The notes under the pieces were generated by a model. It was not told the origin of the DNA and searched no databases. It was given only the letters and a program-made list of their open reading frames with translations. From NCBI RefSeq assembly GCF_001426545.1, contig NZ_LMEZ01000008.1, forward strand, positions 62,001-126,000: a stretch of DNA of 64,000 nucleotides. The letters run 5' to 3'. How positions within the stretch are numbered: the first letter of the stretch is position 1; each line of letters begins with the position of its first letter. Positions 9,070-17,525 of this stretch are shown in pieces. The stretch is from Mycobacterium sp. Root135 (GTDB lineage Bacteria; Actinomycetota; Actinomycetes; Mycobacteriales; Mycobacteriaceae). The position numbers and the translations under genes are program-made.

Positions 9070-10428
9070 CTACTGGTTGACCAGTTTGCGCGCCGCCGCG
9101 TCTGGGTTGACGCCCAGCAGCGGGGTCGGCACGGACTTGGTCTCGCGGGCGGTCAGGGCCGATGCCGCCGCGATGACGCAGACGACGGCGGTGAAGGCGC
9201 CGATGACGACCCAGCCGCCTTCGCGGATGCCGCCGAGCGCGGTGACGATGGTCGGCGCGAAGCCGGCCACCAGGAAGCCGAGCTGGGTGCCGATCGCCAC
9301 GCCGGAGAAGCGCACCTTGGTGCTGAACATCTCGTTGTAGAACGACGGCCACACGGCGTTGGCCGCGCCGTAGCCGAACGCGAACGTCGCGATGGCGAGC
9401 ACGAAGGTCAGGGTGTGGTCGGCGTTGCTCATCGAGAGCATGTAGAAGGGCATCAGAGCCGCGGAAGACAAAGCGCCGTAGACGAATACGGGCTTGCGGC
9501 CGATCTTGTCGGCGAGCATGCCGAACAGCGGTTGGGTGCCGAGCGCGACGACGTTGGCCACGACCACCAACCACAGGGTGATGTCGGCGGGCAGCCCGAC
9601 CTTCTTGCCGTAGGCGATGGCCAGGGTGCCGAAGACCGTCGAGACGGCAGCGATGAAGGCGCAGAAGAAGACTCGCAGCACGTCGCGCCAGTGGTCCTTC
9701 ACCAGCGGCTTCAGTGGCATCTTGGCGAGGTCGCCCGCGGCCTTGGCCTCTTCGAATTCCGGCGTCTCGTGCAGCTTGCGGCGGATGAAGTAGGCCACCA
9801 GGACGACGACCGCGCTGAGCCAGAACGGAACTCGCCAGCCCCAGGACAGCTCGTCCTCGTCGGACAGTGAGACGAACGGGATCAGCACCAGCGACGCGAG
9901 GATGAGGCCGCCCTGGGTTCCGGTCAACGTCCACGACGTGTAGAACGCGCGCTTGTCGTCGGGGGCGTGCTCGAGGGTCAGCGAGCTGGCTCCGGCCTGC
10001 TCGCCCGCGGCCGAGAAGCCTTGCAGCAGACGGCAGAGCACGAGGAGGCTGAGCCCGAGGTAGCCGGCCGTGCCGTAGGTGGGCAGGCAGCCGATCGCGA
10101 ACGTGGAGACGCCCATCAGCACGATGGTGAACATCAGCACCTTCTGGCGGCCGATGCGGTCGCCGAAGTGGCCGAGCACGAACGCGCCGACGGGGCGGGC
10201 GAAGTAGGCGACGCCGAAGGTGGCGAACGACATCAGCAGAGCGGCCTGTCCACCGCCCTCGGGGAAGAACACTCTCGGGAAGATCAGCGCCGCGGCCTGA
10301 CCGAAGAGGAAGAAGTCGTAGTACTCCACGGCGCTGCCCATGAAGCTGGCCAGGGCGGCCCGCTTCGGAGTGCGCGCCGGTCCACCCGGCGGCGTACCGC
10401 CGGGTGTGTTCTGGTGGATTGCGGTCAT
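9070..10428 (-). CDS. MHS family MFS transporter (aromatic acid/shikimate-type proton symporter)
   Basis: This is a 452-residue major facilitator of the metabolite:H+ symporter type with 12 hydrophobic segments. The signature loops GHFGDRIGRQKVLM (loop 2-3) and DKIGRKPVFV (loop 8-9) are present, along with an N-terminal SAVEYYDFFLFG helix typical of MHS carriers. It lies inside the shikimate/protocatechuate operon, which makes shikimate, quinate, dehydroshikimate or protocatechuate its likely cargo. The ATG at 10428 has an ideal AGGAGG six bases upstream, so the much longer open frame (from 10950) is not used. Confidence 0.9.
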   Translation of the reverse strand: MTAIHQNTPGGTPPGGPARTPKRAALASFMGSAVEYYDFFLFGQAAALIFPRVFFPEGGGQAALLMSFATFGVAYFARPVGAFVLGHFGDRIGRQKVLMFTIVLMGVSTFAIGCLPTYGTAGYLGLSLLVLCRLLQGFSAAGEQAGASSLTLEHAPDDKRAFYTSWTLTGTQGGLILASLVLIPFVSLSDEDELSWGWRVPFWLSAVVVLVAYFIRRKLHETPEFEEAKAAGDLAKMPLKPLVKDHWRDVLRVFFCAFIAAVSTVFGTLAIAYGKKVGLPADITLWLVVVANVVALGTQPLFGMLADKIGRKPVFVYGALSSAALMPFYMLSMSNADHTLTFVLAIATFAFGYGAANAVWPSFYNEMFSTKVRFSGVAIGTQLGFLVAGFAPTIVTALGGIREGGWVVIGAFTAVVCVIAAASALTARETKSVPTPLLGVNPDAAARKLVNQ

Positions 10429-10474
10429 TGGAATCCTCCTAGGTTCCCTGCGTTTGACGATCTTTGGGGGTGAA

Positions 10475-11344
10475 TCACGAAACGAGACTTCGGAAGTGCC
10501 GCGACATCCTTGCGGCGTCCGGGGTGATGCCGGTGATGAGTTCGAAGGCGGTGGTGGCCTGGTGTACGGCCATGTGTCCGCCGTCGAGCGTGCGGCAGCC
10601 GACGCGGCGGGCGGCGCTGAGAAGCGCAGTGTCCAGCGGCCGGTAGACGATGTCGGCGACCCAGAGCCCCGAGTGCAGGAGGCCCTCGTCGAACGGCAGC
10701 CCGGGGTGGTCTGCCATGCCGGTGGGCGTGCAGTGGACGACGCCGTCGGCGTGCGGGAGCAGCACCGCCAGCTTGTCGAAGTCCGCCGCGTCGACCCGAG
10801 CCTCGGGATGCCGGGCGGACAATTCGCGCGCCAGCGCCGTGGCGCGGTCGACGTCGACGTCGACGACCGTGAGGTGGCCGGCCCCGAGGTCGAGCAGGGC
10901 GTGTCCGACGGCCGTGCCCGCACCGCCCGCGCCGAGTTGGACGACGTCACCGGTTGCGGCGTCGGGCAGTCCCTCGGCGAAGCCGGTGGCGAAGCCGGGC
11001 GCGTCGGTGTTGTAGCCGACGGTCCGGGTGCCGTCGAAGACGACGGTGTTGACCGCCCCGAGGGTGGCGGCCGCGGCGTCGACGTCGTCGAGGTGGGGAA
11101 TGACGAGCTGCTTGCACGGATGGGTGACGTTGAGAGCGTTGAAGCCGAGGGCTCGGGCCCAGCTCAGCACCTCGCCGATTTGCTCGGGAGCGACGCCGAT
11201 GTCGTGCAGGTCGACGGTGCGGTAGAGGTAGTCGAGGCCGTGCGCCTTGGCCTCGGCCATGTGCAACGCCGGGGTGAGGGATGGGCCGACGCCGACGCCG
11301 ACGAGCCCGACGAGGAAGGGTCTGGTTGCTGGCTGGACCGCCAC
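10475..11344 (-). CDS. Shikimate/quinate 5-dehydrogenase (catabolic AroE-like)
   Basis: This is a 289-residue shikimate dehydrogenase-family enzyme that interconverts shikimate (or quinate) and 3-dehydroshikimate (or dehydroquinate) with a nicotinamide cofactor. The substrate motif reads GPSLTPALH, a Thr-Pro variant of the biosynthetic SxSP. The catalytic Lys is in NVTHPCK and the Asp in NTDAPGF. A QLGAGGAGTAVGHAL dinucleotide-binding loop and GGHMAVHQA follow. These variants and the operon context point to the catabolic QsuD-like branch rather than to aromatic biosynthesis. It is the first gene of the minus-strand operon. The GTG start is preceded by GAGAG and, further up, by the dyad at 11362-11381. 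Confidence 0.88.
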   Translation of the reverse strand: MAVQPATRPFLVGLVGVGVGPSLTPALHMAEAKAHGLDYLYRTVDLHDIGVAPEQIGEVLSWARALGFNALNVTHPCKQLVIPHLDDVDAAAATLGAVNTVVFDGTRTVGYNTDAPGFATGFAEGLPDAATGDVVQLGAGGAGTAVGHALLDLGAGHLTVVDVDVDRATALARELSARHPEARVDAADFDKLAVLLPHADGVVHCTPTGMADHPGLPFDEGLLHSGLWVADIVYRPLDTALLSAARRVGCRTLDGGHMAVHQATTAFELITGITPDAARMSRHFRSLVS

Positions 11345-11361
11345 GGTGCACCGCTCTCTAA

Positions 11362-11381
11362 TGTACTAACTGGTACGTACA
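11362..11381. promoter_or_regulatory. 20-bp dyad operator upstream of the shikimate dehydrogenase operon
   Basis: TGTACTAACTGGTACGTACA has inverted TGTAC/GTACA ends and lies 18 bases upstream of the GTG at 11344. It matches the second dyad at 12140-12159 at 14 of 20 positions, with identical ends and a shared AACTG core. The obvious candidate to bind it is the adjacent TetR regulator. Binding is inferred from the paired occurrence. Confidence 0.7.
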
Positions 11382-11441
11382 AGAAGTAGAGCAGTGTGGT
11401 GTGGGTCTCGTCAACCCTCGATTCGTGAGCGGGGTCTCGCG

Positions 11442-12086
11442 TCAGCGGGTGGTGAGCCAGCCGACGACGACGTCGCCGATCATCCTGCGCATGTGCGCGC
11501 GCTGCGTCAGCTCGGTGAAGTCGACGCCGAAGAGGAAGCCGAACGTGTGCTTGTTGGCTACCTGGAAGACGCAGTAGGAGCTGATCACGATGTGGACGTC
11601 GAGTGCGTCGACGTCGTCGCGGAAGGCGCCCTGGTCGCGGCCCCGCGCGAGGATCTCCTCGAGTAACGACGTGGCCGGCCTGGAAATGGTGCGCAACGAG
11701 TCGATCCGGCCGATGAATTCGCCGCGGTGGATGTTCTCGATGGAGACCAGCCTGATGAAGGCCTGATGGTCGAGGTGGTGGTCGAACGTGAGCTCGGCCA
11801 GGCGGCGCATCGCCACCACCGGGTCGACGTGGTCGACCTGCAGCTTCTGTTCGGCTTCGCGGATGCCGCGGTAGGCGTTCTCCAGAACGGCCAGATAGAG
11901 GCCTTCCTTGCCGCCGAAGTAGTAGTAGATCATCCGCTTGGTGGTGCGGGTGCGCTGCGCGATCTCGTCCACCCGGGCGCCGGAGTAGCCCGACTCGGAG
12001 AAGACCTCGGTGGCGACGGCGAGTACCTCGGCGCGGGTTCGCTCGGCGTCGCGCTGCAGTTCCCGCTTCGGCTCGGGGACGGTCAC
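11442..12086 (-). CDS. TetR family transcriptional regulator of the shikimate/protocatechuate cluster
   Basis: This is a TetR-type repressor of 214 residues from the GTG at 12086. The N-terminal helix-turn-helix reads TRAEVLAVATEVFSESGYSG, then VDEIAQRTRTTKRMIYYYFGGKEGLY, the family signature. The C-terminal domain includes a FTFDHH-like and DVHIVISSYCVFQVANKHTF region that would bind a ligand. The open frame extends to 12182, but a start there would put the 12140-12159 operator inside the gene, so the internal GTG is preferred. It sits between the dehydrogenase operon and the divergent dehydratase. A pathway intermediate is the likely inducer, which is inference. Confidence 0.85.
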   Translation of the reverse strand: MTVPEPKRELQRDAERTRAEVLAVATEVFSESGYSGARVDEIAQRTRTTKRMIYYYFGGKEGLYLAVLENAYRGIREAEQKLQVDHVDPVVAMRRLAELTFDHHLDHQAFIRLVSIENIHRGEFIGRIDSLRTISRPATSLLEEILARGRDQGAFRDDVDALDVHIVISSYCVFQVANKHTFGFLFGVDFTELTQRAHMRRMIGDVVVGWLTTR

Positions 12087-12139
12087 GATCGGCAGCTTAC
12101 TGCGCCGTCGGCGACGTCCTTCGCCTTCACCCTTCCGAA

Positions 12140-12159
12140 TGTATGAACTGTTTAGTACA
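12140..12159. promoter_or_regulatory. 20-bp dyad operator between tetR and the dehydroshikimate dehydratase gene
   Basis: TGTATGAACTGTTTAGTACA lies in the 98-base divergent region, 25 bases before the dehydratase ATG. It is the partner of the dyad at 11362-11381, with the same TGTA/GTACA ends and AACTG core. Its position would allow the TetR protein to control both its own gene and the dehydratase. Confidence 0.7.
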
Positions 12160-12184
12160 TTAAAGTGTGATTGGAGGCACACCC

Positions 12185-14002
12185 ATGAAGACGTCCATCG
12201 CCACCGTGTCGATTAGCGGGTCCCTTGTCGAAAAATTGCACGCCTGCGCCGGCGCGGGTTTCGACGGTGTCGAGATCTTCGAGCCCGACCTGATCGCCAG
12301 CGACCACAGCCCCGAGGAGATCCGCGGCCTGGCCCGTCGGCTGGGGTTGTCCCTTGACCTGTATCAGCCGCTGCGCGACATCGAAGGCGTCGACGAAGCC
12401 ACCTTCGTCGAGAACCTGCGCCGCGCCGGGGCCACCTTCGCCACCGCCCAGCGCCTGGGCATCGGCACCGTCCTGGTCTGCAGCAACGTGGCGACCGCGA
12501 CGGTCGACTCCGTCGAGCACTCCGCGGAACAGCTGCGCCGACTCGGCGACGTCGCCGCCCGGTATGACGTCAAGGTCGCCTTCGAGGCGCTGGCCTGGGG
12601 ACGCTTCGTCGACGACTACCGGCGAGCCTGGCGCATCGTCGAACTGGCCGACCACCCGTCGGTCGGGGTCTGCCTCGACAGCTTTCACGTGCTCTCCCGC
12701 GGGCACGACCCGGCCGCCATCGAGGACATCCCCGCCGACAAGATCTTCTACCTCCAACTCGCCGACGCCCCCGCGCTGTCCATGGACGTGCTGTCGTGGA
12801 GCAGGCACCACCGGCTGTTCCCCGGCGAAGGCGACTTCGACCTCGCGACGTTCGTCGCCCACGTTCTGAAGACGGGTTTCGACGGACCCCTGTCGCTGGA
12901 GGTCTTCAACGACACCTTCCGGCAGACCGACCCAGACAGGACCGCCGTGCACGCCCTGCGCTCGCTGGTGTGGTTGCAGGACAAGGTCGCCGACCTTCCC
13001 GGGGTGGGGCGTGGCGCGAGCCTGACCCCGGTTGCCGACGCCAAGCCGCCCGTCGGCTTCGACTTCGTCGAGCTCAAGGCCGAGGACACCAGCGACGTCG
13101 AAATCCTGCTCGAACAACTGGGTTTCGTGCCGAGCGGTCGGCACCGCACCAAGCCGGTGTCGCTGTGGACCTCCGGCGACGTCCGCATCGTGCTCAACGA
13201 GCACCAAGCCCGCGATCTCGCTCCCCACGTCGCCGCGATCGGCCTTCAGGTACCCGACGCCGACGCCACCTCGCGCCGCGCCACCGACCTGATGGCACCG
13301 GCGGCCTACCGGAGGACCTACGCCGCCGAACAAGCGCTCGGCGGGGCGGTCGCGCCCGACGGCACCGAATTCTTCTGGGTCACCGCGCCGCCGGCCGGCG
13401 CTCCGCCGCCATGGGTCGCCGAGTTCGAGAACGGACTCCCGCCGGCGTCCGACGGGCTGCTTCGGCAGGTCGACCACGTCAACCTCGCCGTGCCGTGGCA
13501 GACCTCCGACGAGGCCGTGCTCTTCCTGACCAGTGTGTTCGGCCTCGCCGCCGACGCACCCACCGAAGTCGCGGGGCCGAGCGGGCTGGTGCGCAGCCAG
13601 GTCATGCGCACCGCCGACGGCTCGATTCGCTTGCCGCTCAACGTCGCACCGCAGGTGCTCGAGACGGCCGACATGCCGCAGCACGTCGCGTTCGCCTGCA
13701 CCGACGTCGTCGCCGTCGCCCGCGCGGCCAGGGCACGGGGTATGCGCTTCCTGGCCGTGCCGGACAACTACTACGACTACGTGGCGGGCCGATTCGGCGT
13801 CGACGCCGACACGGTCGCCGAACTGCGCGAGCTCGACCTGCTCTACGACCGCAGCCCCGACGGCACGTTCGTGCACTTCTACACCCGCACCGTCGGGTCG
13901 GTGTTCTTCGAATTCGTCCAGCGCGTAGGTAATTACGACGGCTATGGCACCGACAACGCCCCCGTGCGGTTGGCCGCCCAGCGGGTGCGCGCTACCGGAT
14001 AG
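12185..14002 (+). CDS. qsuB: 3-dehydroshikimate dehydratase, QsuB-type fusion with HPPD-like domain
   Basis: This is a 605-residue two-part enzyme that dehydrates 3-dehydroshikimate to protocatechuate, the substrate of PcaGH. Residues 1-~265 form an AP-endonuclease-like TIM barrel (sugar-phosphate isomerase/epimerase fold) with VEIFEPD, VAFEALAWG, VCLDSFH and LSLEVFND strands carrying metal ligands. Residues ~285-595 are a vicinal-oxygen-chelate region like 4-hydroxyphenylpyruvate dioxygenase. Its His431, His500 and Glu576 sit where HPPD binds iron. The same architecture is known for Corynebacterium QsuB and Pseudomonas QuiC1. The ATG at 12185 has a GGAGG eight bases upstream. It is divergent from the TetR gene and preceded by the operator dyad. 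Confidence 0.92.
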   Translation: MKTSIATVSISGSLVEKLHACAGAGFDGVEIFEPDLIASDHSPEEIRGLARRLGLSLDLYQPLRDIEGVDEATFVENLRRAGATFATAQRLGIGTVLVCSNVATATVDSVEHSAEQLRRLGDVAARYDVKVAFEALAWGRFVDDYRRAWRIVELADHPSVGVCLDSFHVLSRGHDPAAIEDIPADKIFYLQLADAPALSMDVLSWSRHHRLFPGEGDFDLATFVAHVLKTGFDGPLSLEVFNDTFRQTDPDRTAVHALRSLVWLQDKVADLPGVGRGASLTPVADAKPPVGFDFVELKAEDTSDVEILLEQLGFVPSGRHRTKPVSLWTSGDVRIVLNEHQARDLAPHVAAIGLQVPDADATSRRATDLMAPAAYRRTYAAEQALGGAVAPDGTEFFWVTAPPAGAPPPWVAEFENGLPPASDGLLRQVDHVNLAVPWQTSDEAVLFLTSVFGLAADAPTEVAGPSGLVRSQVMRTADGSIRLPLNVAPQVLETADMPQHVAFACTDVVAVARAARARGMRFLAVPDNYYDYVAGRFGVDADTVAELRELDLLYDRSPDGTFVHFYTRTVGSVFFEFVQRVGNYDGYGTDNAPVRLAAQRVRATG

Positions 14003-14065
14003 CCCCCATCGCGCGGTGACGCCACCAGGGACGACATCCTCGGTTCGGTGACCCAGACTTGAGCC

Positions 14066-14752
14066 ATGCATCGGGATCAACGCATGGCGGTCGTCGTCGC
14101 CGCGGTGCTGACCTTCGGCACGGGCGTCCTCGACGTGCTCGTCCTGGCTCGACTCGGCGGCGTGTTCGCCAGCGTGATGACGGGAAACCTGGCGCTGATG
14201 GGGCTCGGTCTGGCCCGCGCCGACGTCGCCACGATCGTCCACACCGTCGTCGCCGTCCTCAGTTACGTGGTCGGCGTCGCCGTCGGCAGCGCGGTCACCG
14301 GACCCCGTGAGCCGGACCACCCGGTGTGGCCCCGCCGAGTCACCGCCGCCCTGGCCGTCCAACTGGCACTGCAGTGCGTGCTGGCCGTGGGCTGGGCCCT
14401 CACCGGAGGCGATGCCGTGGGCGGCATCCAAATGGCGCTGCTGGCAACGGCAGCGGCGAGCATGGGTCTGCAGGGGGCCGCGGTGCGTGGTCTCGGCGTC
14501 ACCCTGGCCACCACGTACCTGACCGGCACGCTGACCGGGTTGATCGCCAACCGCATGCTGTCGAAGCCGTCGCGGGCCGACGCCGCGGGGGTGACAGCGC
14601 TGGTCGCCGCGGTCGCCGGCGCCGCCTGCGGTGGGCTGACACTCGCCACCGTGCCCCTCGTCGCGCCGGTTTGGTGCCTGGTCTCCGTCGTCACCGTCAT
14701 CGTCATCGCGGAGTGGCGTCACCGCCATGCCGTCCACCACGTCTCACAATGA
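14066..14752 (+). CDS. DUF1275 (YoaK) family membrane protein
   Basis: This is a 228-residue protein with six to seven hydrophobic segments. It opens with AAVLTFGTGVLDVLVLARLGGVFASVMTGNLALMG, the conserved first helices of DUF1275 (the GxxDxxxxxxLGxxFxSxxTGN pattern). A second conserved block is GLQGAAVRGLGVTLATTYLTGTLT. Function is unknown. It follows the dehydratase by 63 bases and precedes fumC by 20, so it could be co-transcribed with fumC. Confidence 0.8.
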   Translation: MHRDQRMAVVVAAVLTFGTGVLDVLVLARLGGVFASVMTGNLALMGLGLARADVATIVHTVVAVLSYVVGVAVGSAVTGPREPDHPVWPRRVTAALAVQLALQCVLAVGWALTGGDAVGGIQMALLATAAASMGLQGAAVRGLGVTLATTYLTGTLTGLIANRMLSKPSRADAAGVTALVAAVAGAACGGLTLATVPLVAPVWCLVSVVTVIVIAEWRHRHAVHHVSQ

Positions 14753-14772
14753 ATCGTCGAAGGGAGAACGTC

Positions 14773-16236
14773 ATGCAGAACCCCACCCCCGAGGTCGTCC
14801 CGACCTACACCCAGGTACCGGTCGGCCTCGACGCCACCGGGATGCGCAGCGAGTTCGACAGCCTCGGCTCCGTGGACGTCCCCGCCGACCGCTATTGGGG
14901 CGCGCAGACGCAGCGTTCCCTGATCCACTTCTCGATCGGCAACGACCACATGCCGATCGAGGTGTACCGCGCCTACGGTCAGGTGAAGAAGGCCTGCGCC
15001 CTGGTCAACGAGCGGGCCGGCCGACTGGAGGATTGGCGGTCCAAGGTCATCGTGCAGGCCGCCGAAGAGGCGATCGCCGGCACGCTCGACGACGAGTTCC
15101 CGCTCTTCGTCTGGCAGACCGGCTCGGGCACCCAGAGCAACATGAACGTCAACGAAGTGTTGTCCAACAGGGCAATTCAACTCCTGGGTGGTGAGCTCGG
15201 CAGTCAGCAGCCCGTCGGCCCCAACGACCACGTCAACATGGGGCAGAGCAGCAACGACACGTTCCCCACCGCGATGCACGTCGCAGCCGTCACCGAACTC
15301 GACGACCGGCTGATTCCCAGCGTCGAGGCGCTCAGTCGCGAAATCGCCGACAAGGCAACGCAATGGTCCGACGTCGTCAAGATCGGCCGCACCCATCTCG
15401 AAGACGCGGTGCCCCTGACAGTCGGTCAAGAGTGGTCGGGCTACGCGGCGCAGCTCGACGCCTGCATCGCCGAACTGCGCCACGCCAGGGAGGGCCTGCT
15501 CGAGTTGGCCGTCGGCGGCACGGCCGTGGGCACCGGCCTCAACGCCCCGGCGGGGTTCAGCGTCGACGTCGCCGCCGAACTCGCCAGCCTGACGGGAGCG
15601 GAATACGTCACGGCGCCAAACAAGTTCGCCGCCCTGGGATCGTTGGACGCGATGGTCCGTGCGCACGCCGCGCTGCGCGGTCTCGCCGTCGCACTGATGA
15701 AGATCGCCAACGACATGCGCTGGCTCGCGTCCGGCCCGCGCTGCGGACTCGGCGAACTGCAACTCCCCGCCAACGAACCCGGGTCGTCGATCATGCCCGG
15801 CAAGGTCAACCCCACGCAGTGCGAGGCGCTGGTGATGATCTCCATCCAGGTCATCGGCAACGACACCGCGGTGGCGCTGGCCGGCTCGCAGGGCAACTTC
15901 GAGCTGAACGCGATGCGGCCCGTCATCATCAACAACTTCCTGCACTCCGCCCGCATCCTGGGCGACGGATGCGCGAAGTTCCTCGAATTCTCGGTCAAGG
16001 GAACGACTCTCAACAACGAGCGAATCACCAAGTACGTCGACGAGAGCCTGATGTTGGTCACCGCGCTCAGCCCCGTCATCGGCTACCAGAACGCCGCGCA
16101 CATCGCCGAGGACGCGTTGGCCAAGGGCACGACCCTGCGCGAGGCCGCGGTGGCGTCCGGGCACGTGACCGACGAGCAGTTCGACTCGGTCGTGGACCCG
16201 AAGAGCATGGTCGGTGACGGGGTGGGCGGCGCTTGA
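14773..16236 (+). CDS. fumC: Class II fumarate hydratase
   Basis: This is a 487-residue fumarase C that reversibly hydrates fumarate to malate. The superfamily signature GSSIMPGKVNP lies at 337-347. Other class II blocks are GSGTQSNMNVNEV, NMGQSSNDTFPTAMH, GRTHLEDAVPLTVGQE and the catalytic-loop GNFELNAMRP. The ATG at 14773 has AGGGAG six bases upstream; the longer open frame is rejected because it runs into the DUF1275 gene. The C-terminus VVDPKSMVGDG is typical. It may be a second fumarase next to the aromatic catabolic cluster. The ThrE-like gene begins on its stop codon. Confidence 0.94.
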   Translation: MQNPTPEVVPTYTQVPVGLDATGMRSEFDSLGSVDVPADRYWGAQTQRSLIHFSIGNDHMPIEVYRAYGQVKKACALVNERAGRLEDWRSKVIVQAAEEAIAGTLDDEFPLFVWQTGSGTQSNMNVNEVLSNRAIQLLGGELGSQQPVGPNDHVNMGQSSNDTFPTAMHVAAVTELDDRLIPSVEALSREIADKATQWSDVVKIGRTHLEDAVPLTVGQEWSGYAAQLDACIAELRHAREGLLELAVGGTAVGTGLNAPAGFSVDVAAELASLTGAEYVTAPNKFAALGSLDAMVRAHAALRGLAVALMKIANDMRWLASGPRCGLGELQLPANEPGSSIMPGKVNPTQCEALVMISIQVIGNDTAVALAGSQGNFELNAMRPVIINNFLHSARILGDGCAKFLEFSVKGTTLNNERITKYVDESLMLVTALSPVIGYQNAAHIAEDALAKGTTLREAAVASGHVTDEQFDSVVDPKSMVGDGVGGA

Positions 16237-17486
16237 TGCAGACCGACGGGGCCGATGCGACGGACCCCGCACCGGGCCTCGTGCTCGACGCGGCGGCGGT
16301 GCTGTACGCCAGCGGCCAGTCCACCGGGATGACGCTGGCCGCCGTCGACCGGTTGAACGAGGGGCTCGGTACGACGGGCACGCTGGTCCCCACGTGGCCG
16401 TCGCTTCAGCTCGTCGGCCCACGCGGCGCGGTTCGCGTCGCCGCTGGTTCACCGACCGGCCTGAACATGAGGCGGGTCGCCGCGACGATGACAGTCGTGG
16501 ACCGCGCCCAGGACGGTCCGCTCGACGCCGGTACCGTACGTGACGAATTAGCTTCGGCCAGAAAACAACCCATTTCCAACACGCTGATCTTCAGCCTCGC
16601 CTGTGCCACCGGGGCGGGCGCCCTCGCGGTGATCTTCGGGGCGCAGCATCCGACCGTGGTGCTGGTCGCCGCCCTCAGTGCGGCACTGGGCGGGCTCGCC
16701 CGGCGAGGTGTCGCGAAACTGCACGGCGAGGCGCTCACCCAGGCGTTCGTCGCGGCGCTCATCGCGGGCCTCGTCGGTGTCGTCGCCGATCGTCTGCACG
16801 TGGCCGACGCCACCGGTCTCGTGGTCCTCTGCCCGGCGATGGTCTTGGTGCCAGGTCCCCATATCCTCAACGGCGCGTTGGACTTACTGTCACTGCGGGT
16901 GTCCTTGGGCATGGCGCGTCTTGGCTTCGCGGCGCTGGTCCTGACGGCGGTCGCCACCGGGCTCATTCTCGGGCTCGCCGTCGGCGATCTCGACATCGCG
17001 GTTGGCCAGGCGGGCGCACCGGTGCCTGTCGGCGTCGACGTTCTGGCGGCGGGTGTCGCGGCGGGCTCCTACCCGATCTTCTTCTCGATGCCCTACCGGA
17101 TGATCGTGTGGCCGGTGGCGGTCGGAATGCTGGTGCACGCCGCCCACTGGTTCGCGCTCGCGATGTGGCACGTCGACGTCGCGACCGCGGCGTTCGTGTC
17201 CGCCCTGATTGCGGGCATCCTCTTGGTGCCGATCGCGCACCATCTGCGAATGCCGTTCGCAGCCATCGGCTTTGCGTCCGTGGTGGCGCTCGTGCCGGGC
17301 GTCTACGTGTTCAGGATGCTCAGCGGACTGGTGAGATTCGCGTACGCGCCGACACCCGATCTCCTGACGGCGTTGGCTTCGGACGGGGCGGTGGCGGCGC
17401 TGATCATCGCGGGGTTGGCTTCGGGGCTGGCGTTGCCCATGCATGCCTACGCCGTCGCGACGGCGAATCGGGTGACGCGGGTCTGA
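16236..17486 (+). CDS. ThrE-like threonine/serine exporter family protein
   Basis: This is a 416-residue membrane protein combining an N-terminal soluble ThrE domain (residues ~15-115, opening VLDAAAVLYASGQST) with about ten hydrophobic helices. The fused N- and C-terminal units correspond to the DUF1212 and DUF3815 halves seen in Corynebacterium ThrE. ThrE exports threonine and serine; that role is inferred here. The ATG overlaps the fumC TGA by one base (TGATG). Nothing in the sequence indicates a specific regulator. Confidence 0.82.
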   Translation: MQTDGADATDPAPGLVLDAAAVLYASGQSTGMTLAAVDRLNEGLGTTGTLVPTWPSLQLVGPRGAVRVAAGSPTGLNMRRVAATMTVVDRAQDGPLDAGTVRDELASARKQPISNTLIFSLACATGAGALAVIFGAQHPTVVLVAALSAALGGLARRGVAKLHGEALTQAFVAALIAGLVGVVADRLHVADATGLVVLCPAMVLVPGPHILNGALDLLSLRVSLGMARLGFAALVLTAVATGLILGLAVGDLDIAVGQAGAPVPVGVDVLAAGVAAGSYPIFFSMPYRMIVWPVAVGMLVHAAHWFALAMWHVDVATAAFVSALIAGILLVPIAHHLRMPFAAIGFASVVALVPGVYVFRMLSGLVRFAYAPTPDLLTALASDGAVAALIIAGLASGLALPMHAYAVATANRVTRV

Positions 17487-17525
17487 CGCGGGTTTCTTGT
17501 CGGACCCCGCTTCTATGATGGTGTC

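Noticed and set aside
9072..9085. Inverted repeat ACTGGTTGACCAGT at the end of the MHS transporter gene
   Set aside because: It is mostly inside the coding region, does not match the TetR dyads, and lies within an operon where a terminator or operator would be unexpected.
12152..14740. 862-residue open frame on the minus strand
   Set aside because: It is antisense to the dehydratase and the DUF1275 gene. Its composition (Gly/Arg/Asp/His-rich) is that of a GC-rich shadow frame.
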